DNA of 64,000 nucleotides. Source: Campylobacter sp. RM16192 (GTDB taxonomy: Bacteria; Campylobacterota; Campylobacteria; Campylobacterales; Campylobacteraceae). Made by a program: the position numbers and the translations under genes. The notes beneath the pieces are model-generated. The model saw only the letters and a program-made list of their open reading frames with translations. It did not search any database and had not been told where the DNA came from. Positions within the stretch are counted from its first letter, which is position 1. Every line of letters begins with the position of its first letter. The stretch covers positions 1,054,001 through 1,118,000 of the forward strand of contig NZ_CP012552.1 in the NCBI RefSeq assembly GCF_004803855.2, written 5' to 3'. Below are positions 9,351 through 19,192 of this stretch, piece after piece.

Positions 9351-10929
9351 AGTTATAACAATAATTCTTTTTTGCACACATATTACTTATGCGCAAGATG
9401 ATTGTAATACGAGAGTTTTTAATTTAAAAATAAATGAACAAGTATCAATACATGAGGTCTTAACTCAACTTTCAGATATGTGTAATTTTAGCGTCATTAC
9501 AAAAGACGAGTTTGCCAGCAAAGCTATCAAAGAAGAAATATCTGGTATCAATATAAAAGACATGACTATTAGTGAAATTTTTAATATTTTATTATATGAA
9601 AAAAATCTACACCATACATTTGATAAAAAAATATTAAGAATATCAGCTTTGCAAACAAAAACATTTAAAATAGACTATATAACATCTATCAGAGAAGGTG
9701 CGGCTATCACTAAAGCCTCTGTAGATTCTGCACCAATTGAAGTAGGCAGCGAAAAAAATGACGATGATGACACTTCGGACATTACAAAAGGAGGAGGCAA
9801 ATTAGATAATGTAATTAGGAGTGTTGAAAAATTTAATTTCTGGGAGAATCTAGACTCTGAAATAAAAGCCATATTAAACAATACAACAGAAAATATTATA
9901 GCTCCAGATCCTATTATAAATGCCAACGCTGGGTTAATTACAATCACTGGAACTGTTGCTCAAATAAATAGAGTATCAGAATATATAAAAGATTTGCAAA
10001 AAAGATTAAAAAAACAAGTAGTAATAGATGTATCTATAATATCTGTTGATCTATCCAATGGATATACAAAAGGTGTAGACTGGAGCAAATTCAACATAGG
10101 ATTCAAGACAGGTCTTTTTGATAGATTTATACCTGTTGGACTAGAAGAAACTATAGAAAAAAATTCCGAAGGCAATCCTATCACTATAAAAAAATATACA
10201 TACGGCACAACAACCGCCAATACTATCCATTGGTCAAATAGAAATATTGATCAAGGAAATTTAGGAGGTCTTTCTCAAAAATTAAATATATCAACAGGTT
10301 TTACTTTTAATCTAGATGGAGTAATAAACTTTCTTGAAGTAAATGGAAAAACAAAAATAGTATCAAATCCAAAAATAGCAACACTAAATAATCAACAAGC
10401 ACTTATATCTGTTGGAGACAATATAAACTATAGAGTTCAAGAAGAGAGCACAAACAATAATACATTAAATGGCAAAACAACTGTAACATACAAACAGTAC
10501 TCTGTATTTATTGGAATTCTGTTAAATTTACTTCCTGAAGTTTCTGATGATAACAAAATAATGCTAAGAATTAATCCTTCATTAAGTAGTTTCAAGTATA
10601 ACGAAGACGATACAAGACAATCCACAGCAATAAGAGAAATAGCACCTGATACTATTCAAAAGAAACTTTCAACAGTAGTACAAGTAAATAGTGGAGATAC
10701 TATAGTTCTTGGTGGCTTAATAGCTCAAACTAAAGGAAAAGAAAATACGAAAGTACCTTTCTTAGGCGATATTCCAATTGTTGGAAATGCGTTTAAAAGC
10801 ACAAAAGATCAGCTTAGAACAACAGAGCTTGTATTTATCATAACACCTAGGATAATTGACATATCGTCACATACCCCTATCAAGCAGACACTAAAAGATT
10901 TAGGATTTTCAAGATCTACATACGAATAA
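9328..10929 (+). CDS. mshL: Outer-membrane secretin, MshL type
   Basis: 533 residues with a signal peptide (residues 1-22, ending ITYA), an N-terminal STN-type domain ('VFNLKINEQVSIHEVLTQLSDM'), an N-domain near 190-230 ('NAGLITITGTVAQINRVSEYIKDL') and a C-terminal secretin core with 'VNSGDTIVLGGLI', 'KVPFLGDIPIVGNAFKS' and the closing 'TELVFIITPRII'. Secretins form the outer-membrane gate for type IV pili or type II secretion. The separate STN domain and gene order favour MshL over PilQ or GspD. AAAGGA precedes ATG 9328. A long hairpin follows the gene. Confidence 0.85.
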   Translation: MLISKLNKVITIILFCTHITYAQDDCNTRVFNLKINEQVSIHEVLTQLSDMCNFSVITKDEFASKAIKEEISGINIKDMTISEIFNILLYEKNLHHTFDKKILRISALQTKTFKIDYITSIREGAAITKASVDSAPIEVGSEKNDDDDTSDITKGGGKLDNVIRSVEKFNFWENLDSEIKAILNNTTENIIAPDPIINANAGLITITGTVAQINRVSEYIKDLQKRLKKQVVIDVSIISVDLSNGYTKGVDWSKFNIGFKTGLFDRFIPVGLEETIEKNSEGNPITIKKYTYGTTTANTIHWSNRNIDQGNLGGLSQKLNISTGFTFNLDGVINFLEVNGKTKIVSNPKIATLNNQQALISVGDNINYRVQEESTNNNTLNGKTTVTYKQYSVFIGILLNLLPEVSDDNKIMLRINPSLSSFKYNEDDTRQSTAIREIAPDTIQKKLSTVVQVNSGDTIVLGGLIAQTKGKENTKVPFLGDIPIVGNAFKSTKDQLRTTELVFIITPRIIDISSHTPIKQTLKDLGFSRSTYE

Positions 10930-10944
10930 TATCAGATTTATTAA

Positions 10945-11018
10945 ATACGGGAAATTTATTTTTAAAAAGTTAAATAATAAAAATTAAAAAATATTTTATT
11001 ATAGAAAATTTCCCGTAT
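10945..11018 (+). repeat. Long nested inverted repeat after the secretin gene
   Basis: Perfect 13-base arms, ATACGGGAAATTT (10945-10957) and AAATTTCCCGTAT (11006-11018), enclose a second inverted pair, ATAATAAAA (10974-10982) and TTTTATTAT (10994-11002). The whole could fold into one tall stem. It may be a terminator or attenuator separating mshL from the downstream genes, or a short non-coding element. It lacks a plain U-tract, so a factor-independent terminator is not certain. Confidence 0.6.
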
Positions 11019-11133
11019 ATAGCTGATAGAATCTATAACATGAATTCAATACATTTACTCAATAATATTTGTCAAATTTAAAAAAAATAATTTATTTACA
11101 CATAACTTTATATTTATGTAACCAAAAAATATA

Positions 11134-11162
11134 TTGACAAAGAAATACTTTTAGGCTAAAAT
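11134..11162 (+). promoter_or_regulatory. Consensus-like sigma-70 promoter before mshN-mshE-mshG
   Basis: TTGACA at 11134-11139 and TAAAAT at 11157-11162, separated by exactly 17 bases. A full -35 box is unusual in Campylobacter, where -35 sequences are commonly absent. It lies 137 bases before the next gene, downstream of the long hairpin, so the locus probably has two transcription units. Bases 11163-11292 are AT-rich without further recognisable signals. Confidence 0.55.
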
Positions 11163-11298
11163 TTATAATAGTATAAAAATAATTATTTTATATAAAATTT
11201 AACTTAAAACAAAAGTAGCTGTATTAAAATATATCAAAGAATATTATGTATACAGTAAGTTATTATGTATATATTTTTCTAAAAAATAGGAATTGCAA

Positions 11299-11949
11299 GT
11301 GTTGATATTAAACAATATAATAGATTTTAAAAGAAGCTATATAACGCAAGCAAAATATGGCAAAAATAATACAAAATATTTACTTGCTATATTATTAATA
11401 TCTGTAGCTTTAGGTTCAGAAAATTTTACAGAAAAAAATCACCAAGCAAGTATTAAGTCGCATGAAATCAATATTAATCAAAATGAACTATTTAAAAATA
11501 TGCATAATAAAAAAAAACAAATTATAATAAAAACTCCTGATGGAAAAATTATGAATATAAAATTAAACAATGCAGATTTTAAAAATAACAATTCTACAAA
11601 CACACAAGATAAAAGAAAATTATTAAAATTTGAAATACAATCCTCTAACTTTAAAATCTCAATAGATGAATTAGAAAGAAGATTTGAAAAATCACATAGC
11701 TATAACTTTGCTATAATATTAGCTAAATTATATTATGATAAAAGAGATTATAAGAATAGTGAAAAATGGTCTATCATAGCCAATGAATTGAACAGCGACG
11801 ATGAAAGAAGTTGGGTATTTTTTGCAAAATCAAAAAATCAATTAGGAAAAAAAGATGAGGCTATTAGAATTTTAAGAATTTATAACGAGAGAGTAAATTC
11901 TAAAACAATTGAAGAATTATTGAGCCATATAGAAAATAATGCTATATAA
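11299..11949 (+). CDS. TPR-containing membrane protein, MshN-like
   Basis: About 216 residues. I prefer GTG 11299, six bases after AGGAA (11288-11292); TTG at 11293 or 11302 are in the same frame. A membrane segment lies at about residues 26-38 ('KYLLAILLISVAL'); the C-terminal half has two tetratricopeptide-like helix pairs ('YNFAIILAKLYYDKRDYKNSEKW', 'SWVFFAKSKNQLGKKDEAIRIL'). Position between the secretin and the MshE ATPase is that of MshN in MSHA loci. The AAA protein MshM, normally between MshL and MshN, is not here. Confidence 0.6.
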   Translation: MLILNNIIDFKRSYITQAKYGKNNTKYLLAILLISVALGSENFTEKNHQASIKSHEININQNELFKNMHNKKKQIIIKTPDGKIMNIKLNNADFKNNNSTNTQDKRKLLKFEIQSSNFKISIDELERRFEKSHSYNFAIILAKLYYDKRDYKNSEKWSIIANELNSDDERSWVFFAKSKNQLGKKDEAIRILRIYNERVNSKTIEELLSHIENNAI

Positions 11950-12037
11950 ATTTTATAACAATAATAAAAATTATATAGCATTTATAGTATTTTACTAAAT
12001 ATATAGATTATATAGCTATACAAAAAAGGAGAGTTAA

Positions 12038-13789
12038 GTGGCAGATTTTGTTTACGAGTTATTTTTATATACTGCCTTTAAAAACAATATAATTTCTGAG
12101 GAACAAAAACAAAATATAGAAACTTTATTGCATGAAAAAATAAAATTTGAACAAGCTATCAAAGAAGTATGCAGTGATATATCAGAACAAAATATTATAA
12201 ATATTCTTGCAGAACTTTATAGAACTCAAAGAATAAAACTATCCGATATAATAGAAAAATTTACTATAGATTTAACAGATTTTTTAAAATTTACTGCAAA
12301 AAAATTTAATCTAGATTATATAGACCTTGATACAATAGACATAGACTATAGATTGTCTGAAAAAATATCATTGCCTCAACTTAAAAAATACCAAGCGCTT
12401 CCAGTTAAAGAAGATGAGATAAGAGTTTATGTTGCTTTTAAAAATCCATTCGATATTGAAGCTCAAGACAAGATACAAAATATATTCAATAGAAAACTTC
12501 TAAAGGTAGTAATTTCAAATCATTCTCAAATAGACAAACATTTAAGCAAAATAGAACTTAGCGAAAGTGTTAAAGGAATAATTTCAGACATCAGAAAAGA
12601 GCTTTCCAATACAGCAATTTCTGGCAATGAAGAGAGCTCTGGCATATTAAAACTTATTGAAATTATTTTAAAAACATCTATTTTAGGCAGAGCAAGCGAC
12701 ATACACATAGAACCTACAGAAAACAACTGCATAGTTAGAAGCAGAATTGATGGCATACTTACAGAGACATTTGTTTTTGACAAAGATATATTTCCACCAA
12801 TGGTCTCTCGCATGAAGCTACTTTCAAATATGGATATAGCAGAAAGAAGAAAACCTCAAGATGGACGTTTTTCTGCTCAGATTGCTGGCAAAGAGTATGA
12901 TTTTCGTATCTCCACTCTGCCTATTCTGAATGGTGAAAGTATAGTTTTACGTATTCTTGATAAGTCAAAAGTCCTTATTAGTCTTGAAAATTTAGGAATG
13001 CATCCGGAAAGCTTTACCAAATTTAATAAAGCGATGAAAGCCCCCTATGGAATTATACTGGTTACTGGTCCTACAGGATCAGGAAAAACAACTACGCTAT
13101 ATGCAGCACTAAATGATATAAAAAGTGTTGAAACTAAAATAATAACAGTAGAAGACCCTGTAGAATACCAATTAAATATGATACAACAAGTTCATGTAAA
13201 TGAAAAAGTTGGTCTCAACTTTGCTTCGGCGCTTAGATCTATTCTTCGTCAAGACCCTGATGTTATAATGATAGGAGAGATTAGAGATCAAGAAACTCTT
13301 CGTATAGCTATACAAGCAGCCCTTACAGGTCACTTAGTTTTTTCTACACTACACACTAATGACGCAATAAGTGCGGTTACAAGAATTGTTGACATGGGCA
13401 TAGAGCCATACTTAATTAGTGGTTCACTAGTAGCTATAGAAGCCCAAAGACTTGTTAGAAAGCTATGTCCTTACTGCAAACAAAAAACCACACTTCCTTT
13501 AAAAATGCAAGAGCAATTTGAAAGTTACTTACCACAAGATTATCAATTCTACAAACATATAGGATGTGATAAATGCTCTCAAACAGGATATATGGGGCGC
13601 GAAATGATAAGTGAAATTTTGCCTATCAGTGACACCATAGCAAGCATGATAGCAAATGGAATCACAAAAGAGGAAATAAAAAAAATAGCCTACGAAGAAG
13701 GGTTTATAGATATGTTTAAAGATGGTATTATAAGGGCCGCAAGAGGAATAACTACAATAGATGAAATTTTAAGGGTTGCTAAAATATGA
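12038..13789 (+). CDS. mshE: Type II/IV secretion-family assembly ATPase, MshE/GspE type
   Basis: Hexameric motor ATPase that drives pilus or pseudopilus assembly from the cytoplasmic face. 583 residues: N-terminal MshEN-type domains (about 1-160), a central domain with 'RASDIHIEPTEN', Walker A GPTGSGKTT at about 344-352, the Asp box, Walker B 'ILRQDPDVIMIGEIRDQET', the His box 'LTGHLVFSTLHTNDA', and a zinc site with Cys pairs CPYC (~477) and CDKC (~510). GTG start after AAGGAGAG. ATGA overlap with the next gene. No retraction ATPase (PilT) is nearby, as in Msh loci. Confidence 0.88.
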   Translation: MADFVYELFLYTAFKNNIISEEQKQNIETLLHEKIKFEQAIKEVCSDISEQNIINILAELYRTQRIKLSDIIEKFTIDLTDFLKFTAKKFNLDYIDLDTIDIDYRLSEKISLPQLKKYQALPVKEDEIRVYVAFKNPFDIEAQDKIQNIFNRKLLKVVISNHSQIDKHLSKIELSESVKGIISDIRKELSNTAISGNEESSGILKLIEIILKTSILGRASDIHIEPTENNCIVRSRIDGILTETFVFDKDIFPPMVSRMKLLSNMDIAERRKPQDGRFSAQIAGKEYDFRISTLPILNGESIVLRILDKSKVLISLENLGMHPESFTKFNKAMKAPYGIILVTGPTGSGKTTTLYAALNDIKSVETKIITVEDPVEYQLNMIQQVHVNEKVGLNFASALRSILRQDPDVIMIGEIRDQETLRIAIQAALTGHLVFSTLHTNDAISAVTRIVDMGIEPYLISGSLVAIEAQRLVRKLCPYCKQKTTLPLKMQEQFESYLPQDYQFYKHIGCDKCSQTGYMGREMISEILPISDTIASMIANGITKEEIKKIAYEEGFIDMFKDGIIRAARGITTIDEILRVAKI

Positions 13790-15030
13790 AATATTTTGAA
13801 GTCGAATATATGTCAAAAGGTCGTCGCCAAAAGATAGTGCTTAAAGCAAACAATCAAAATGAAGCCAAAAACTTTGCAAAACTAAAAAGTGCCGGTGCAA
13901 TAGTGAAAATTGGAGAGAAAAAAACCGTCCCTCTTGAAGAACAATTTAAAGATATGATTTCTAAAGCCCAAGATTTATTTCAAAGCACCAAAATAAAAAT
14001 ACCAATTTTAGTGGCAGCGATAAGACAGTTGGGAGTTATGACTAATGCCGGAATTTCAATCCATGATAGTATAAAAGAAGTAGCGAATGCAACCGAAGAC
14101 AGAAAAATAAAATTTATATTTGCAACTCTAAATGAAGATTTAAATCAAGGACAAAGCCTTACTGACTCCGTTTCAAAATTTAGATCAGAACTTGGAGATA
14201 TAGTTGTAGCCATGATTAGACTTGGAGAAAACACAGGAAATATGGCAGAGTCTCTTACAAAGTTAGCTGAAATACTACAAGAAGTTTGGGATAATCAACA
14301 AAAATTTAAAAAAGCAATAAGATATCCTATTATAGTAATATGCGCTATAGCTATAGCTTTTTTAATAATCATGGTATATGTTGTTCCAAAATTTAAAGAG
14401 ATATTTGAACAACTAGGCGCAAATTTACCACTTCCAACAAGAATACTACTAGGAATTGAAAGCGCATTAAGCAATTATGGTTTGTATATTTTAGTTGGTT
14501 TTATAGCCACCTTTTACTCCATAAGATATATGTACAGAAAAAATGATGATTTTAGATCAGGTGCCGATAAATATATGCTCAAAGTTTATCTTATAGGAAA
14601 AATCATCTTTTTTTCAACTATGAATAGATTTAATATGATATTTACAGAGCTTGTAAGATCAGGAATTCCTATAGCAGATGCTCTAGATACAGCAAGTATG
14701 ACAGTTGAAAATCAAGAGATAAACAAAAAAGTCTCTACGGTAAAAATAGCAGTTGAAAGAGGAATCACCCTCACAGAAGCCTTTAGAGATACCAAGCTGT
14801 ATGAAAACATGCTTATACAGATGATAAGCGCAGGAGAACAAAGCGGAAATATTGATGGAATGATGGAAAAAGTAACAGATTATTACAAGGTAAAATTTAA
14901 CGATATTGTTGATAATATTTCTGCATACATAGAGCCTATTTTAATTGGTTTTATTGCTATTATGGTAGTATTTTTAGCACTTGGTATATTCATGCCTATG
15001 TGGGATCTGGCTAATGCCGTAAAAAATTAA
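13786..15030 (+). CDS. mshG: Inner-membrane platform protein, MshG/GspF type
   Basis: Polytopic platform protein that couples the assembly ATPase to pilin insertion. 414 residues with two GspF domains: the first at about 60-180 ('AAIRQLGVMTNAGISIHDSIKEV', 'VVAMIRLGENTGNMAESL'), the second at about 280-400 ('FTELVRSGIPIADALDTAS', 'MISAGEQSGNIDGMMEKV'). Membrane segments are near 178-200, 230-250 and 380-405. The start overlaps the mshE stop (ATGA). It is the last pilus gene here; no pilin or prepilin peptidase gene is present in the window. Confidence 0.88.
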   Translation: MKYFEVEYMSKGRRQKIVLKANNQNEAKNFAKLKSAGAIVKIGEKKTVPLEEQFKDMISKAQDLFQSTKIKIPILVAAIRQLGVMTNAGISIHDSIKEVANATEDRKIKFIFATLNEDLNQGQSLTDSVSKFRSELGDIVVAMIRLGENTGNMAESLTKLAEILQEVWDNQQKFKKAIRYPIIVICAIAIAFLIIMVYVVPKFKEIFEQLGANLPLPTRILLGIESALSNYGLYILVGFIATFYSIRYMYRKNDDFRSGADKYMLKVYLIGKIIFFSTMNRFNMIFTELVRSGIPIADALDTASMTVENQEINKKVSTVKIAVERGITLTEAFRDTKLYENMLIQMISAGEQSGNIDGMMEKVTDYYKVKFNDIVDNISAYIEPILIGFIAIMVVFLALGIFMPMWDLANAVKN

Positions 15031-15047
15031 ACTAAAAAGAAGGAAAA

Positions 15048-15560
15048 ATGAGTTATACATCAAATAGTTCAAAGGAGCGTCAAGTAAGCAGTGATGCTTT
15101 TTTGGTCTCAAAAACAGACACAAAAGGAAAAATAACATATTGCAATATGCCTTTTGCAGATATTGTTGGCGCTAAAAGCTCAGAACTTATAGGCAAACCG
15201 CACAATATAGTAAGACACCCTGATATGCCAAGAATTATTTTTAAATTTTTATGGGAATACATTAAAAATAAACAAGAAATTTTTGCATATGTCAAAAACA
15301 AAAGCTTTGACGGATCTTATTATTGGGTTTTTGCAAATGTTACAGCATCAATCGATGAAAAAGGCAACATCATAGGATATTACTCTGTACGCAGAAAGCC
15401 AAATCCTAAAGCACTTGAAATAATAATACCTTTATATCAAAGGCTTTTGGATGCAGAAAAAAGCGGTGGAATAGATGCTTCGGCAAAATTATTAGCACAA
15501 ATTTTACAAGAAAAAAATACAAGCTATGATGAGCTAATGAATAATCTACAAAGACTATAA
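15048..15560 (+). CDS. PAS-domain sensor, CetB/Aer-like
   Basis: 170 soluble residues: a PAS domain at about 15-130 with '[27 protein letters not shown]', '[21 protein letters not shown]', '[13 protein letters not shown]' and '[10 protein letters not shown]', the pattern of FAD-binding Aer/CetB PAS domains, then a helical tail. In Campylobacter, CetB senses redox state and signals through the chemoreceptor CetA in energy taxis (established for C. jejuni). Here too a chemoreceptor follows after 11 bases. FAD binding is inferred. A GAAGGAAAA site precedes ATG 15048. Confidence 0.8.
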   Translation: MSYTSNSSKERQVSSDAFLVSKTDTKGKITYCNMPFADIVGAKSSELIGKPHNIVRHPDMPRIIFKFLWEYIKNKQEIFAYVKNKSFDGSYYWVFANVTASIDEKGNIIGYYSVRRKPNPKALEIIIPLYQRLLDAEKSGGIDASAKLLAQILQEKNTSYDELMNNLQRL

Positions 15561-15571
15561 AAGGAAAAATT

Positions 15572-16846
15572 ATGTTTTTTGGTAAAAAAGTAAATTATAA
15601 TGAAATTTTAAGCGTTATCTCACAAGCTAGAAACGGTATTTTAGAACCTAGAATTTTAGACATAGATCCAAATGAACCTATAGGACAAATTGCACTTGGA
15701 ATCAATGACCTTCTAGATCAAATAGAAGCTTTGCAAAGAGAGATGGGCACATGCGTAAAATCAGCAGAAAACGGAATAGTATACAGAAATATATTCGTAG
15801 AGGGCTTTAGAGGACTGTTTAAAAGCAATGCAGAGTCTATGAGTGAAGGCGTTGAAGGCATCAAAGCAGGACAAAAAGGTAAAACAAGAGGAGTTCTGTC
15901 AGAGAAATTTAGTGAACTTGGCAATGGAAATAGTGGCATTGTTGATGTGCAAAACGATCTTGATCAAAGCATTAAAAATTTAACAGAGATAGCCACAATG
16001 GCTCAGGAGACATCAAATAGAGCTAATGAAAGCATAGTAGCAGTAAACGAGCTTAGTTCTAATATGAGTGATTTAGAAAATCTTATAACTGACTCAAGCG
16101 AAGCTATAAGAAACCTAACAAACAGAACTGATGAAATTTCATCAGTTGTAAATCTAATTAAAGATATAGCAGAGCAAACAAACCTACTAGCTTTAAATGC
16201 GGCTATAGAAGCGGCACGTGCCGGAGAGCATGGGCGTGGATTTGCAGTGGTTGCCGATGAAGTAAGAAAACTGGCTGAAAATACACAAAAAGCAACAAGT
16301 GAAATAGGAATAAACATCCAAACACTTCAACAACAGACAAATGAGCTAAACGATAATTCAAATAAAATAACACAGATAGCCCAAGTTGCAAATGTAAGCG
16401 TTGCAAATTTTAGAGAGGCTATTAATGTATTCAGCCAAGGGGCTACAAAAACCGCTAAAATTTCAAAATATGTAGAAAATAAAACAGTAGGAATTATCGG
16501 GAAAATAACTCAGGTAACCTATCAACAAACCGCATACAATAACGTCATTAACGAAAGAGGAAATGACGAGGATATGCAAAGGCAATCTGATAATATGAGA
16601 AGCTGGTATGAAAATGATTGCAAAAACTACTTTAGCGGCTCAAAAAGTTATGATAAAATCAAGCTTCCGGCAGAAGAGATGAGTAGTTTGATTTACAAAA
16701 ATCTACAAGAGTCCGAAAATGGCTACTCCATGAAAGATATTTCAAAATTTGTAGATAGATTTACAAAATTAAAAGAGCTTAGCAGCAATACATTTAAGAT
16801 CATTGATGCTATGGTTGAAGAGAGTATATCAAACGATAAAAAATAA
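15572..16846 (+). CDS. Soluble methyl-accepting chemotaxis protein with CZB-like C-terminus
   Basis: 424 residues with no membrane segment. The N-terminal ~110 residues are helical and HAMP-like ('[23 protein letters not shown]'); the central signalling hairpin has the receptor tip '[29 protein letters not shown]' pattern (~199-228) and flanking coiled coils. The last ~110 residues align in layout with a CZB domain ('[12 protein letters not shown]', 'MRSWYEND', '[12 protein letters not shown]'), but the usual His and Cys zinc ligands are not seen at these places. It probably forms a two-protein energy-taxis unit with the PAS protein upstream, relaying to CheA/CheW. Confidence 0.85.
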   Translation: MFFGKKVNYNEILSVISQARNGILEPRILDIDPNEPIGQIALGINDLLDQIEALQREMGTCVKSAENGIVYRNIFVEGFRGLFKSNAESMSEGVEGIKAGQKGKTRGVLSEKFSELGNGNSGIVDVQNDLDQSIKNLTEIATMAQETSNRANESIVAVNELSSNMSDLENLITDSSEAIRNLTNRTDEISSVVNLIKDIAEQTNLLALNAAIEAARAGEHGRGFAVVADEVRKLAENTQKATSEIGINIQTLQQQTNELNDNSNKITQIAQVANVSVANFREAINVFSQGATKTAKISKYVENKTVGIIGKITQVTYQQTAYNNVINERGNDEDMQRQSDNMRSWYENDCKNYFSGSKSYDKIKLPAEEMSSLIYKNLQESENGYSMKDISKFVDRFTKLKELSSNTFKIIDAMVEESISNDKK

Positions 16847-16853
16847 TTTAACT

Positions 16854-16882
16854 ACAAAAGAGATTTTAAAGATCTCTTTTGT
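16854..16882. terminator. Bidirectional hairpin between chemoreceptor and yqeY
   Basis: 11-base perfect arms (16854-16864 and 16872-16882) around a 7-base loop; arms start ACAAAAGAGAT. T-rich on one strand and A-rich on the other, and it lies between two convergent genes, so it can end both transcripts. Confidence 0.8.
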
Positions 16883-16894
16883 AAATTTATAGAT

Positions 16895-17332
16895 TTAAGA
16901 AAGAAGTTTTTTAGCACAATCGCTTATACTTTTGCCATCGCTTCTAGCGCCGATTTTTTCCTTTGCTATTTTCATTACCGTGCCTATATTAGCCCCGCTT
17001 CCGAGCTCATATATTATCGCTTCTATCTCGGCTCTTAGCTCATCCTCGCTTAGCTGTTTTGGCATGTATTCGCAGATAATCTTTATCTCGTTTTCTTCAT
17101 TTTGCACCAAATCATCCCGGCCGCCTTTTTTATACTGCTCGACAGAGTCAATTCTACGTTTAATCTGAGTTTGAAGTATTGCAAGTACTTTTTCATCGCT
17201 CATTTCAACTCTCTCATCAACCTCAACCTGTTTTATTGCAGAGTTTATAAGTCTTAATGTATCACGCTTGAAGTTGTCTTTTTCTTTCATAGCAGTCTTA
17301 ATATCTTCTAAAATTCGCTCTCTAATAGTCAT
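16895..17332 (-). CDS. yqeY: GatB/YqeY-domain protein
   Basis: 145 residues, entirely one YqeY domain: 'MTIRERILEDIKTAMKEKD', 'RDTLRLINSAIKQVEVDER', 'YMPKQLSEDELRAEI', 'GTVMKIAKEKIGARSDGK'. The family resembles the tail domain of the GatB amidotransferase subunit, which contacts tRNA; the free-standing protein has no firmly established function. Single gene, divergent from pdxJ, convergent with the chemoreceptor gene. A -10 box TATAAT reads on the minus strand at 17366-17361. Confidence 0.9.
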   Translation of the reverse strand: MTIRERILEDIKTAMKEKDNFKRDTLRLINSAIKQVEVDERVEMSDEKVLAILQTQIKRRIDSVEQYKKGGRDDLVQNEENEIKIICEYMPKQLSEDELRAEIEAIIYELGSGANIGTVMKIAKEKIGARSDGKSISDCAKKLLS

Positions 17333-17394
17333 GGTATTATCCTTTAAAATTTGATTTTAGATTATAACAATTGTAAATTTAAAGCAAAATTTAA

Positions 17395-17400
17395 TATAAT
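17395..17400 (+). promoter_or_regulatory. -10 box of pdxJ
   Basis: TATAAT, 20 bases before the start codon, followed by AAGGA at 17410-17414. The upstream stretch is A/T-rich with no -35 box, as is common in Campylobacter. A divergent TATAAT for yqeY lies 29 bases further left. Confidence 0.6.
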
Positions 17401-17408
17401 CGTCTTAA

Positions 17409-19099
<1,691 letters not shown>

Positions 19100-19155
19100 A
19101 ATCATGTTTTATACGCAAATGTCTTAAATTTTGGCTATTTTAAAAAAATTATAGA

Positions 19156-19161
19156 TATAAT
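19156..19161 (+). promoter_or_regulatory. Probable -10 box of the phosphate permease gene
   Basis: TATAAT, 32 bases before the TTG start, with a strong GGAGGT ribosome site at 19183-19188 between them. Confidence 0.5.
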
Positions 19162-19192
19162 TATTGTACTTTGACTTATTCTGGAGGTCACC

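Noticed and set aside
6701-15030. Reading the pilus locus as the C. jejuni Cts transformation operon gene for gene
   Set aside because: The order and the protein lengths (secretin of 533, a TPR protein, PilM/PilO/PilP-like set) fit MSHA loci better; Cts remains a functional analogue.
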